Of a stretch of 35,013 nt of DNA, positions 25,440 to 34,271 are shown piece after piece. Within the stretch, counting starts at the first letter, position 1. Each line of letters opens with the position of its first letter. The notes under the pieces were generated by a model. The model had not been told where the DNA came from. It made no database searches and saw nothing but the letters and a program-made list of their open reading frames with translations. The stretch lies in NCBI GenBank assembly GCA_035270125.1, contig DATFIM010000076.1, forward strand, positions 1-35,013. Reading direction: 5' to 3'. Position numbers and translations under genes: made by a program. Source of the DNA: Halanaerobiales bacterium (GTDB lineage Bacteria; Bacillota; Halanaerobiia; Halanaerobiales; DATFIM01).

Positions 25440-27500
25440 TTGAAAAAAAGATATATTTGGACTTTTATTATATTGTTAATAATCGTTTTTATAATTACAA
25501 ATATATTTATACAAAATAAATATAAAATTAATTTAGTAGAATACTTACAATATAGGCAGGGATTGACCAAAAGTGAAAAAAATTATTTAGCAAATAATAA
25601 AAAATTAATCTATAGTTCTGATAGAAATTCACCTCCTATGAGATTTATGGATCCAGAAGATAAACAGTATAAGGGTGGAGTAATAGATTATATGAATAGT
25701 CTTTCAGTTGAATTAGGGGTTGAGATAGATTTCAAACCTCTTGTTTGGGAAGAAGCTTTAAAACAATTAGAAGAAGGAAAAACAGATATATGTGATATGT
25801 TTTATAGTGAAAAAAGAGCTGAAGATTATCTTTTTAGTGATCCTGTTTATTTATTAAGGTCAGTAATTTTGGTAAAAAACTCTAATCAATCCATAAATAC
25901 AATTAATGATCTTGATGGTAAAAAAGTAGCTATGCAAAAATCAGATTATGCTGTAGATTATGTAAAAGATAAAATTGGTCAAAAAGCTAATTATTTTCTT
26001 GTAAATAACATAGAAGAAGCAATAGAATTACTTGTTAATAATAAGGTAGAAGCTGTTGTTGGTGATGAACCTGTAGTTACTTATTTTAGTTCTACTAAAA
26101 ATTTAAATAATGAATTAAAAATTATAAATCCCCCTTTATATGAAAAGTATATAAGATTTGCTGTTCCTAAAGGTGAGGAAAAACTGGTCTCAATTTTAAA
26201 CAAAAGTATTTTTTCTTTAAGAAGAAAAGGAATATTAGAGGGTATACAACAAAAATGGTTTGGGTTATCTGGCTCTATAATGGAAAAGGGAATAAATAGG
26301 TATCTTTCTATAGTTTTTATTAGTATTTCAATATTAATTGTCATTATTACATTGTTTTTTGTTTGGAATTATATTTTAAATAAAAGAATAGAAAAAAGAA
26401 CAAAAGAGTTAAAGGATAGCAAAAACAAACTACAGACTATTTTTGATGGTGTAGAAGACCTAATGATTTTATTGGATAAAAATTATATTATTGATAATGT
26501 AAATAAATCATTTTGTGATTTTTCGGGAGTAAAGAAAGAAGATTTAATTGCTAGAAAATGTTCTAATAATTTACTTTATGATAATGAAAAACTTTTGCTT
26601 AAATATTGTAAAGATAAAAAAATAGAACAATCATTTTTAGATGGAAAAAGAAGAGTAAAAGAGATTAATTTTAAAAATAAAGTCTTTAAAATGGGGATAC
26701 TTCCAATTCAAATAGATACTAAAAATAGTGAGGATAAAAACAGAAAAATATTAGTTGTTTTTAGAGATATTACCAAAGAATTACTTAATGAAAAAAAGTT
26801 ATTTCATGCTAATAAGATGGCCGCTATTGGCCAATTAGCTGCAGGAATGGCTCATGAAATTAGAAATCCTCTGGGATTAATTAGAACATATAATTATTTA
26901 TTAAAAAATAAAATAGATAATAAAAGTGAGGACATGGAAAAACATTTTAAAGAAATTGAAAAATCGATTGAAAAAATAAGCAGAATAATTGATGATTTAT
27001 TAAACACTTCTCATAGTGGTAATGACCAGAAAGAGTGGATAAATATTAATAATTATGTAAAAAGAATTTTTTCTTTACATAAAAATTTGATGGATAATAT
27101 AAATTGGATCATTAATGGAGATAGAGATATAGAAATATATATTAATAAAGATAGACTTGAATATATTCTCTTTAATTTAATATCTAATGCTGTAGATGCA
27201 ATTCAAAAAGATGGTAAAATTAATATAGATTATGGCATAAAAAATGATAAATTTAATATTATTGTTAAAGATAATGGTAAAGGAATAAAAGATAAAAACT
27301 TAGAGAATATTTTCAATCCATTTTTTACAACAAAATCACCAGGAGAAGGTACCGGACTTGGTTTATATATAGTTTATACTGAAGTAGAAAAAATGAATGG
27401 AGAAATTAATGTTGAAAGTGAGAAGGGGAAAGGTACTATTTTTGAAATAACTCTTGAGGTTGAGGTGAGGAGGAAAGCAAATGGAATCTCAAAAAACTAA
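25440..27500 (+). CDS. Sensor histidine kinase with periplasmic SBP domain and PAS domain
   Basis: The start is TTG 25440 behind GAGGAGGTGG; the product has 686 aa. Domain order is a TM helix (~5-25), a solute-binding-protein-3-like domain (~40-280; e.g. [15 protein letters not shown] and [11 protein letters not shown]), a second TM (~288-312) and a PAS domain (~330-445). A HisKA domain follows with H472 in [10 protein letters not shown], then a HATPase domain with [16 protein letters not shown] and GTGLGLYI. The external domain resembles amino-acid-binding proteins, so it probably reads an extracellular amino acid. The last 20 bp overlap the regulator gene, so they are co-translated. Together they probably set expression of the AGCS symporter upstream. 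Ligand unknown. Confidence 0.92.
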   Translation: MKKRYIWTFIILLIIVFIITNIFIQNKYKINLVEYLQYRQGLTKSEKNYLANNKKLIYSSDRNSPPMRFMDPEDKQYKGGVIDYMNSLSVELGVEIDFKPLVWEEALKQLEEGKTDICDMFYSEKRAEDYLFSDPVYLLRSVILVKNSNQSINTINDLDGKKVAMQKSDYAVDYVKDKIGQKANYFLVNNIEEAIELLVNNKVEAVVGDEPVVTYFSSTKNLNNELKIINPPLYEKYIRFAVPKGEEKLVSILNKSIFSLRRKGILEGIQQKWFGLSGSIMEKGINRYLSIVFISISILIVIITLFFVWNYILNKRIEKRTKELKDSKNKLQTIFDGVEDLMILLDKNYIIDNVNKSFCDFSGVKKEDLIARKCSNNLLYDNEKLLLKYCKDKKIEQSFLDGKRRVKEINFKNKVFKMGILPIQIDTKNSEDKNRKILVVFRDITKELLNEKKLFHANKMAAIGQLAAGMAHEIRNPLGLIRTYNYLLKNKIDNKSEDMEKHFKEIEKSIEKISRIIDDLLNTSHSGNDQKEWININNYVKRIFSLHKNLMDNINWIINGDRDIEIYINKDRLEYILFNLISNAVDAIQKDGKINIDYGIKNDKFNIIVKDNGKGIKDKNLENIFNPFFTTKSPGEGTGLGLYIVYTEVEKMNGEINVESEKGKGTIFEITLEVEVRRKANGISKN

Positions 27501-28860
27501 TATTCTTGTGATAGATGATGAGAAAAAGTACAGAGAAGTATATAAAACTTTGCTTACTGAAAACGGTTATTTTGTTAATACAGCTTCTGAAGCAGAAGAA
27601 GCAATTGGTATCTTAAAAAACAAAAGATATAATTTAGTTTTACTTGATTTAATATTACCAGAAACAAATGGTATTGAAGTTTTGAAAAAAATAAAAGATA
27701 AATTCGGTGATACTTTAGAAGTGATTATGGTTACAGGTTATGGTAGTATTGATAGTGCTGTAAAGGCAATGAAATCTGGAGCATTCGGATATTTTATAAA
27801 GAGTTCGGATCCAGCTTCTCTTCTTTTAGAAATAGAAAAAGCAGAGAAGATGAATAAATTATTAAAAAGCAATAAAGCATTAAAAACTCAAATCAAAGAT
27901 GATGATTATCTGTTAAAATCTAAAAATGAAAAGATGGAGGAAGTCATAGATATTGCCCGCAGAGCAGCGGCAAGTAAAGCCAATATTTTAATAACAGGAG
28001 AATCAGGAGTAGGAAAAGAAGTTATGGCAAAATTTATTCACCAACAGAGTTTGCGAGAGAAAACTCCCTTTGTTACTGTAAATTGTGCTTCTTTTTCCGA
28101 AAATATTTTGGAATCTGAACTCTTTGGTCATGTAAAAGGAGCTTTTACAGGAGCAATAGAAAATAGAAAAGGAAAAATTGAAGAAGCTGATGGTGGGACT
28201 TTATTTTTAGATGAAATAGGTGAGATTCCATTAGAATTACAGGTCAAATTACTTAGAGTACTTGAAGAAAGAGAAATTTCTCCTGTAGGAAGTAATAAAA
28301 GAATACCTATTGATTTTCGTTTAATTAGTGCATCTAAGAGGAATATAAAGAAAATGGTTAAAAATAATAAATTTAGAGAAGATTTGTTTTATAGAATTAA
28401 TACAATATCATTTGAAATATTGCCACTTAGAAAACGAAAAGAGGATTTAAAAGATTTTATAAGTTATTTTTTCAAAAAATTTTCCAGGGAAACTAATACT
28501 AAGATCAGAGACCTTGGAGAGGGACTTGAAAATTTATTAATTGACTATGATTATCCCGGTAATATAAGAGAACTAAAAAACATTATTGAGAGATTAGTAG
28601 TTCTTTCAACAGATGGTAAGATAGATAAAAAATTTTTACCAGTTGAAGTTAAGAAAAATGAAAGAAATTTTACTCAAGAATTAAATTTAAAAAACGGTAA
28701 TTATTCTCTTAAAAAAGCAAGAAAAAAATTTGAAGCGAAATTTATAAAAAAGTCATTAGAAAAAAATGATAATAATATAACTCAAACTGCTAAAAAGCTT
28801 AAAATCAGCAGAAGACATTTGAGTAATAAAATAAAAGAATATAATTTAAAAAATAATTAA
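27481..28860 (+). CDS. NtrC-family sigma-54-dependent response regulator
   Basis: The product has 459 aa. The receiver domain (1-120) has D56 in LLDLILPETNG as phosphoacceptor. The AAA+ domain (~145-380) has Walker A GESGVGKE (173-180), an intact GAFTGA loop (220-225) and Walker B TLFLDEIGEI. A Fis-type helix-turn-helix ends the protein (NNITQTAKKLKISRRHLSNK). Phosphorylation by the overlapping kinase should activate transcription by sigma-54 RNA polymerase. The sigma-54-type promoter and dyads upstream of the AGCS gene are the nearest matching target. The ribosome binding site GAGGAGG lies in the kinase's last codons. The ATP motor and contact loop are complete. Confidence 0.93.
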   Translation: MESQKTNILVIDDEKKYREVYKTLLTENGYFVNTASEAEEAIGILKNKRYNLVLLDLILPETNGIEVLKKIKDKFGDTLEVIMVTGYGSIDSAVKAMKSGAFGYFIKSSDPASLLLEIEKAEKMNKLLKSNKALKTQIKDDDYLLKSKNEKMEEVIDIARRAAASKANILITGESGVGKEVMAKFIHQQSLREKTPFVTVNCASFSENILESELFGHVKGAFTGAIENRKGKIEEADGGTLFLDEIGEIPLELQVKLLRVLEEREISPVGSNKRIPIDFRLISASKRNIKKMVKNNKFREDLFYRINTISFEILPLRKRKEDLKDFISYFFKKFSRETNTKIRDLGEGLENLLIDYDYPGNIRELKNIIERLVVLSTDGKIDKKFLPVEVKKNERNFTQELNLKNGNYSLKKARKKFEAKFIKKSLEKNDNNITQTAKKLKISRRHLSNKIKEYNLKNN

Positions 28861-28908
28861 TAATATTCATTTAGTTAGTTTTTACTATTATCTAAAAATA
28901 AATTTTAA

Positions 28909-28929
28909 ATTCCCTGTTATATAGGGAAT
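28909..28929. repeat. Inverted repeat after the response regulator gene
   Basis: ATTCCCT (28909-28915) and AGGGAAT (28923-28929) form a perfect 7-bp stem with a 7-nt loop. No T-tract follows on either strand, so it is a poor terminator. It may be an operator of nrdJ or a weak mRNA end. Confidence 0.4.
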
Positions 28930-29011
28930 CACTTAAAAAATAAAAAAATTATAATAGAAAATTAACTTTAAAGGAAGGAAAAACCGGTTCAGTTATAGAA
29001 AAAGAAAATAC

Positions 29012-29029
29012 ACCCACAAAAGAGTGGGT
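29012..29029 (+). repeat. Small hairpin in the nrdJ leader
   Basis: ACCCAC (29012-29017) pairs with GTGGGT (29024-29029) over an AAAAGA loop, with a T-rich run a few bases later. It could be a weak attenuator before nrdJ. A poorly matched -10 (TATAAT, 28950-28955) lies upstream without a good -35. Confidence 0.35.
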
Positions 29030-29066
29030 AAGATTTATTTTTGAATAAATGCGAGGGGGTTTTATT

Positions 29067-31463
29067 TTGAATAAAGTTCAAAAGAATTGGACAGTAATAA
29101 AACGTGATGAGAGAGAAGTAGAGTATAGTCGTCAAAAAATAGAAGATGCGATTTATAGAGCAATGGTTGAATCAGGAGAAGAAGCCACAAGAAAAAATGC
29201 CAAAGAAGTGACAAAAGAGGTTGAAAAAAGTCTGGTTGAAAATTTTTATAAAAAAGCTGAAGTACCCAAAGTTGAAGAAATACAGGATTTAGTAGAGGAA
29301 AAGTTAATGAAATCTGCTTATGTCGCAACAGCAAAAGCTTATATTTTATATAGAAGCAAAAGAAATCAATCAAGACCTAAAAGAAAAAAGGAAGAAGAAG
29401 AAAAGAAATTATTAACCAATGATTTTTTAAGCAAATATAAACATCAACCTAATCCTTTTCCTACAGAATTAGGTGAATTTATATATTATCGTACATATTC
29501 TCGCTGGTTAGAGGAAGAGCAAAGAAGAGAATACTGGTGGGAGACAGTAAAAAGAGCAGTAGAATATAATGCCTCTCTTGCCCCTACTACTAGAAAAGAA
29601 GCTGAACTTTTATATGATAATGTATATAATTTAAGAAACTTTTTAGCAGGGAGAACACTCTGGACTGCTTCTACAGAATCAAGTAAAAAATATGGGATGT
29701 CTAATTATAATTGTAGTTTTACTGTAATTGATGAATTTAAAGCATATGAAGATATCTTTTATCTATTAATGATTGGAAGTGGGGTAGGATTTCGTGTACT
29801 TCCTCGTGATGTAGAAAAACTTCCAAAAATAAGAAAAGATGTTGAGATAATTCATAAATATTATGAGCCTGTACCTAAAGAAGAAAGAAGAGAATATACT
29901 AACTTTGATTTTGAAGATAATGTAGTAACTATGAATGTAGGTGATAGTAAAGAGGGTTGGGTACAATCTGTTGAATACTATTTTAAATTTTTAGTAGAAC
30001 ATGATTATCGTGATATAAGTAAAATAATTTTCAATTATGATTCAGTAAGACCTAAAGGTGAAAAAATAAAAACATTCGGTGGAACAGCTTCCGGTCATCA
30101 AAGCTTAAAAAGAATGTTTACTAAAATTGATAAATTATTAAAAGAAAAACCTGATAGAGAAAAAGATAGTACCAATAGAGTAAAGCTAAAACCTATAGAT
30201 GCCATGGATATTGCTAATATTATTGCTGAAAATGTTGTCTCAGGTGGAGTAAGACGTTCTTCTCAGATTTGTCTATTTAGTGAAGATGATCAGGAAATTG
30301 CTAAAGCTAAAAATGACCTATATATTCAAAAAGATGGAGAATGGCAGATAAACCCTGAAATATCACACAGACAAATGAGTAATAACAGTATTTTCTATGA
30401 AGATAAACCTGTTAAAGAACAATTAGAATGGCATGTTAAGCAGATGCGATTTAGTGGAGAACCAGGATTTATTAATACTGAAGAAGCAAAACGAAGAAGA
30501 GAGAACTTTAAGGGAGTTAACCCCTGTGGTGAAGTTCTTTTAGATTCAAAAGGGGTTTGTAATTTAACTTCTGTAAATGTATTTTCTTTTGTTGATGATG
30601 ATAATAATCTAGATACAGAAGGTTTATTTCAAGCTCAAAAATTATCAGCCAGAGCAGGGTATAGAATGTCATTAATTGAGTTTGAACTTCCTGAATGGGA
30701 TCATATAAATAAAAGAGACAGATTAATTGGTACTTCTCTTACTGGCTGGCAGGATATGAAAAATGCTCTTAGTTTAACTAAAGAAGAAGAAGCACAGTTA
30801 TTAAAAGAATTAAGAGAAGTAGCTCATAATGCTGCTGAAGAAATTGCAAATGAAATAGGAGATTCTGAACCTAAATTAGTAACTACCATAAAACCTGAAG
30901 GTACTCAAACTCAGATGCCTACAGTTTCAAGTGGTCTTCATTATTCTCACAGTTCTTATTATATTAGAAGAGTTAGAATCTCTGCTTCTGATCCATTGGC
31001 AAGAGTATGTGAAGAGCTCGATTATCCGATTCATCCAGAAGTAGGTCATGATCCAGAAGACCCAGAAACATTAGTGATTGAATTTCCTGTAAAAGCACCT
31101 GAAGGTAAAACAAAAGGTGATGTATCTGCAATTGAACAGTTGGAGACTTATAAAATGTTCATGGAAAATTATGTAGATCATAATGCATCTATAACTGTTC
31201 ATGTTCGTGATGATGAGTGGGATGATGTTGAAGAATGGTTATGGAATAATTGGGATACAGTAGTAGGCATTACCTTTATTTCTCATACTGATAGTTTTTA
31301 TGATTTAATGCCTTATGAGGAAATTAGTGAAGAGGAATATAATAAACGTGTTGAAGAAATGAATAGATTTAACCCTACTTTAGTATCTAAATATGAATCT
31401 GAGAGAATAGAAAGAGAAATTGAAGATGAAGCTTGTGATACTGGAGTTTGTCCAGTAAGATAA
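29067..31463 (+). CDS. nrdJ: Adenosylcobalamin-dependent ribonucleoside-triphosphate reductase (class II)
   Basis: A longer frame starts at ATG 29049, but GAGGGGG (29052-29058) lies inside it and serves TTG 29067, so 798 aa is preferred. An ATP-cone-like N-terminus (WTVIKRDEREVEYSRQKIEDAI) precedes the ten-strand barrel. The likely thiyl cysteine is C487 in NPCGE, with C498 exactly 11 residues later, the same spacing as C408/C419 in the Lactobacillus leichmannii enzyme. The other redox cysteine lies in NYNCSF. The C-terminal ACDTGVCPVR supplies the C-x4-C re-reduction pair of that monomeric subclass. It makes deoxynucleoside triphosphates without oxygen. It uses B12, as does OraE. No cobalamin riboswitch was seen upstream. 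Confidence 0.94.
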   Translation: MNKVQKNWTVIKRDEREVEYSRQKIEDAIYRAMVESGEEATRKNAKEVTKEVEKSLVENFYKKAEVPKVEEIQDLVEEKLMKSAYVATAKAYILYRSKRNQSRPKRKKEEEEKKLLTNDFLSKYKHQPNPFPTELGEFIYYRTYSRWLEEEQRREYWWETVKRAVEYNASLAPTTRKEAELLYDNVYNLRNFLAGRTLWTASTESSKKYGMSNYNCSFTVIDEFKAYEDIFYLLMIGSGVGFRVLPRDVEKLPKIRKDVEIIHKYYEPVPKEERREYTNFDFEDNVVTMNVGDSKEGWVQSVEYYFKFLVEHDYRDISKIIFNYDSVRPKGEKIKTFGGTASGHQSLKRMFTKIDKLLKEKPDREKDSTNRVKLKPIDAMDIANIIAENVVSGGVRRSSQICLFSEDDQEIAKAKNDLYIQKDGEWQINPEISHRQMSNNSIFYEDKPVKEQLEWHVKQMRFSGEPGFINTEEAKRRRENFKGVNPCGEVLLDSKGVCNLTSVNVFSFVDDDNNLDTEGLFQAQKLSARAGYRMSLIEFELPEWDHINKRDRLIGTSLTGWQDMKNALSLTKEEEAQLLKELREVAHNAAEEIANEIGDSEPKLVTTIKPEGTQTQMPTVSSGLHYSHSSYYIRRVRISASDPLARVCEELDYPIHPEVGHDPEDPETLVIEFPVKAPEGKTKGDVSAIEQLETYKMFMENYVDHNASITVHVRDDEWDDVEEWLWNNWDTVVGITFISHTDSFYDLMPYEEISEEEYNKRVEEMNRFNPTLVSKYESERIEREIEDEACDTGVCPVR

Positions 31464-31492
31464 AAAAATAACTAAAAAATCATAGTTAAAGC

Positions 31493-31521
31493 TTGACATC
31501 TAGAGTTATATATAGTAAAAT
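31493..31521 (+). promoter_or_regulatory. Sigma-A promoter of tRNA-Ser
   Basis: TTGACA (31493-31498) and TAAAAT (31516-31521) are separated by 17 bp, 20 bp before the tRNA. Confidence 0.85.
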
Positions 31522-31541
31522 TTATATCGGACGCAAAAAAC

Positions 31542-31629
31542 GGAGGGATGTCCGAATTGGCTAAGGAGCCGGACTTGAAATCCGGTGAAGCCGAAAGGTG
31601 TCGGGGTTCGAGTCCCCGTCCCTCCGCCA
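31542..31629 (+). tRNA. tRNA-Ser (anticodon UGA)
   Basis: The acceptor arms GGAGGGA (31542-31548) and TCCCTCC (31619-31625) pair perfectly, followed by discriminator G and an encoded CCA. The anticodon stem CCGGA/TCCGG encloses CTTGAAA, so the anticodon is TGA (31576-31578), reading UCA. A long variable arm (class II tRNA) and the T-arm GGGGTTCGAGTCCCC are present. It has its own promoter and terminator and borders an integrase relic, marking it as a past integration site. Confidence 0.97.
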
Positions 31630-31645
31630 TTAATATGACAGTAAT

Positions 31646-31675
31646 AACGTCACTTCGAGAGAAGTGGCGTTTTTT
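31646..31675 (+). terminator. Rho-independent terminator after tRNA-Ser
   Basis: AACGTCACTTC (31646-31656) pairs with GAAGTGGCGTT (31661-31671) over a GAGA loop, followed by a T-run. The same DNA encodes the last residues of the integrase relic on the other strand. Confidence 0.88.
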
Positions 31676-31945
31676 GCATTTTATGTAAACCCCCGAACTT
31701 TCCCCGAACTTTTATCTTTATTTAGTTAAAAACTTCTTCTACCTTTTTTAATTTATTAATAGAATTTTGCTGTATTGATGGGATAACATGTGAATAAGTG
31801 TCTAATGTTAATAATCATATTTTCAAAATCAATGTCATTCCAACTTAATCCTAGACTTTCATTTCGACGCATTCCTAAATACAAAGTGATAACTATAAAA
31901 TTATGGATCTATTCATCATATTCTTTGGCTACATCAAGTAATTTT
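31650..31945 (-). pseudogene. Deleted tyrosine recombinase (phage-type integrase)
   Basis: On the minus strand one frame gives KLLDVAKEYDE, a TAG stop, then TLYLGMRRNESLGLSWNDID, the box I region with the catalytic arginine. A shift into a second frame near 31800 gives TLDTYSHVIPSIQQNSINK, which contains the catalytic tyrosine region, then an in-frame TAA, then KVRGKFGGLHKMQKTPLLSK and a stop at 31650. Most of the core between the two motifs, and the entire N-terminus, are missing. The gene ends 21 bp from tRNA-Ser and points toward it, the usual arrangement of an integrase at its attachment site. The remainder of the element is gone. Confidence 0.85.
31691..31712. repeat. Two perfect tandem 11-bp repeats
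   Basis: CCCCGAACTTT occurs twice in tandem (31691-31701, 31702-31712). It lies within the integrase relic's C-terminal coding end, where relatives often have repeated KFG-like residues, so it may reflect coding repetition or a recombinase arm site. The function is unknown. Confidence 0.6.
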
Positions 31946-32435
31946 TAAAATTGAAGGTAAATATGATGAAATTGAATTGATGTTTAATGGACATATTGAT
32001 ACAATACCTGGTTTTAATATGGATTATTATCCATTTAAACCTTTTATTAAAGAGAATTCAATTTATGCTGCATCTGAGTTTTGCAATATTGTTAGAAAAG
32101 AATTACAAGAAAAAATAGAGAAAAAAAGTTAGATATTAATTGGTTATCCGACAATTAATGTTGGATTTTTTCATGGGGGAGATTATGAAGTTTGACCATT
32201 AAGAGAATTAACTGCTTCTATGATAAATGCTCCTCACAGTCTTAACAAAAATGATAATTTTGTAAAAGAAACCATATCTGCAGTTGAAAAAGTAACTTCT
32301 AAAAAAAAGGAAACAGTAGCTTTTCCAGGATGGAGTGATGCTGGAATCATAAGTAATCATACTCCTGCTAAAAGTATTATTTTAGGACCGGGTAATATTG
32401 ATCAGGCTCATGCAAATATCCATTATCCCTGCTAA
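31944..32435 (+). pseudogene. Broken M20 (ArgE/DapE-type) peptidase
   Basis: All pieces are in one frame. KIEGKYDEIELMFNGHIDTIP holds the M20 metal-site histidine and continues to KENSIYAA. There the equivalent of ~100 residues is missing, and the reading resumes at SEFCNIVRKELQEKIEKK, followed by a TAG stop. Next come LIGYPTINVGFFHGGDYEV, a TGA stop and a second deletion. The end is EKVTSKKKETVAFPGWSDAGI and [17 protein letters not shown] before a TAA. Compared with the intact protein at 19410, the N-terminus, part of the metal centre and much of the lid are missing. An ATG at 32220 gives a 71-aa open frame, but it is only a fragment. It abuts the integrase relic at ~31944, so an excision or deletion may have joined them. 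Confidence 0.88.
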
Positions 32436-32562
32436 TTGGCCAGAAAATGAATTAGTTGGAGATAAAGGAATTATTGAACCTGCTTCTGATGAAGAAACAG
32501 CTAAAAAAAGAGAAAAAGAATATGATTGTTATGATTGGTGGTTCTGTCACAAAGAAATATAA
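32422..32562 (+). pseudogene. C-terminal tail of an unidentified protein
   Basis: After a frame change from the M20 relic, an open stretch encodes [16 protein letters not shown], then [19 protein letters not shown], and ends [12 protein letters not shown] before TAA (32560-32562). It has no start codon or ribosome binding site, so it is the end of a lost gene. The DWWFCHK ending may recall the tails of some flavodoxin-like proteins, but I cannot confirm this from sequence alone. Confidence 0.6.
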
Positions 32563-32616
32563 AATTTACTTAAAAAAATATTTAAATTATATTTTTATCT
32601 TAAGCTTTTTAATAGT

Positions 32617-32652
32617 AATGCCCTGGAGTATTTAAAACTTCAGGGCATTTTT
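32617..32652 (+). terminator. Rho-independent terminator after the relic region
   Basis: ATGCCCTG (32618-32625) pairs with CAGGGCAT (32641-32648), with the stem extended by GAGT/ACTT, followed by TTTTTT. It probably ended the gene whose tail is at 32422-32562. Confidence 0.85.
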
Positions 32653-32754
32653 TATGCATACTCAGTATATATATAAAAATATGCGTATAAATATTATTTA
32701 TATAGTATAGATAACATTTATTTGAATCTATTTATTATTCATTATAAACTTATG

Positions 32755-32770
32755 TCACAAAATATTGTGA
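32755..32770. promoter_or_regulatory. Dyad upstream of the YeeE/YedE gene (possible operator)
   Basis: TCACAA-AATA-TTGTGA is a perfect 6-bp dyad just after a weak promoter-like TTGAAT (32722-32727)/TATAAA (32743-32748, 15-bp spacer). It ends 25 bp before the AGGAGG of the transporter. This is a typical place for a repressor. The regulator is not known. Confidence 0.45.
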
Positions 32771-32806
32771 AATAAATATCTAAATATTAATTTCAGGAGG
32801 CAAAAA

Positions 32807-34119
32807 GTGGAAATAGCGACGAAAAAAGCAAAAAATAATTTTAGCAAAAAAAACAATTTTTTATTGCTGTTATTGGAATGGTTTTATTAGTATTATTAGG
32901 TTCATATTTAGCGAATACTGATGTTATGCTATCTATGTATTTAGTTGCTGGTTTATTATTTGGTTATATTCTAACTAGAGCAAGATTTGGTTTTGCCGGG
33001 GGAGTTAAAGAACCATATATGACCGGAAACTCAAGTCTTGCAAAAGCGTTATTATTTACTTTTGCAGTTACTATAATTGCAACAGCAGGTGTCCACTGGG
33101 GAACAATGGTATTAGATGGTGCTTCAGTTGCGGAAGTTGCAATAAAAGGAGGAGCCCATCCTGCACCAGGTAGTAATGCAGTTAAACCTCTTAATTTAGC
33201 AGTTATTACCGGCGGCTTTATCTTTGGTATGGGAATGATAATGGCCGGTGGTTGTGCATCAGGTTCTTTAACTGATGCGGGAGAAGGTGCTGTAAGATCA
33301 TTTATTGCATTATTTTTCTTTGCTATTGGAGCGGTTTTTGGTCGTGGTGCAAGAGTCATCTTTGATCAATCTGCTTTAGCTGACTTTTCAACAACTGTTT
33401 ATTTACCAGAAAAAATAGGATATTTAGGGGCAGTTTTACTTTCCTTTTTATTTTTATTGATTTTGTATGTAATAGTTAAAAAATATGAGGCTATGAGAAA
33501 AAAAGAAGGAAGTTATCATGAAATTGAATATAGTCCTGATCAGAAATCACTAGATGAATCAAAAGGATTCAGCCTCTTTAGTTATGAAACCTATCATAAA
33601 TTTTTTGTGGAAAGATGGAATTATATAACAGGTGGTTTATTAATTGCCATAATGTTTATTTTTACAATGAACACCACTGGTACAGATTGGGGAGTTACAG
33701 GGGCATATACTTATTGGGGTATAGGAATCTTACAAAATTTAGGTATCAACTTTACTAATAGTTCTATTTATTCTGGAATCGCAGAAACAGTAAATAATGG
33801 TTTATTGTATCATGCTGGAACTTTAAGAAATGTTGGAATTATTTTTGGTTCTGCTATTGCAATGTTATTAGCAAGTAAATTCAAATTTGATTATGATTTT
33901 AATTTTTATGATGTATCGATTTATGCTTTAGGAGGATTATTAATGGGTTTTGGAGCAAGGTTTGCAAAAGGATGTAATATTGGAGCTTTATATGCAGCAA
34001 TCAGTAGTTTTTCTCTACATGGCTGGTTTTTCTTAATTGCTCTTTCTTTAGGAGGGATTGTTTCTTTAATGTATTTTGAAGGGAAATTAAATATAGTACC
34101 TGACAGAAATAATAAATAA
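32807..34119 (+). CDS. YeeE/YedE-family sulfur/selenium transporter with apparent N-terminal frameshift
   Basis: The main frame from ATG 32878 gives 413 aa. It has about ten membrane segments in two related halves, each with the conserved glycine/cysteine motif: MIMAGGCASGSLTDAGEG near residue 120 and GFGARFAKGCNIGALYAA near residue 360. This matches YeeE/YedE (thiosulfate or selenium-related uptake). ATG 32878 has no ribosome binding site. A strong AGGAGG (32795-32800) precedes GTG 32807, whose frame encodes MEIATKKAKNNFSKK and hits a stop after the A8 run at 32846-32853. One extra A there would fuse it to QFFIAVIGMVLLVLLGSYL, restoring the first membrane helix. So this is a frameshift, a sequencing error or slippage. 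A strong terminator follows. Family certain, N-terminus uncertain. Confidence 0.88.
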
Positions 34120-34144
34120 CAAAATCAAAAAGAATAAGTCTATT

Positions 34145-34177
34145 AAAAGGGGCCAATATAAAAATTGGTCCCTTTTT
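34145..34177 (+). terminator. Rho-independent terminator after the YeeE/YedE gene
   Basis: AAAGGG-GCCAAT and ATTGG-TCCCTTT pair around an ATAAAA loop (G-T pair in the middle), then T-rich sequence. Confidence 0.88.
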
Positions 34178-34271
34178 CTATGTCTTTTTTGAAATATTAT
34201 TAAAATATTTATGATGTTAATAATTATGAATTTAAATTATTTCTAATATTAATTACACATAAAGTATAAAT

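Noticed and set aside
28861-29066. Cobalamin riboswitch before nrdJ
   Set aside because: The leader is short and I could not find the conserved B12-box core; only small hairpins are present.
32964-33359. 131-codon minus-strand frame inside the YeeE/YedE gene
   Set aside because: It is the antisense of a conserved membrane protein, rich in Pro, Ala and Ile as such shadows are, with no ribosome binding site of its own.
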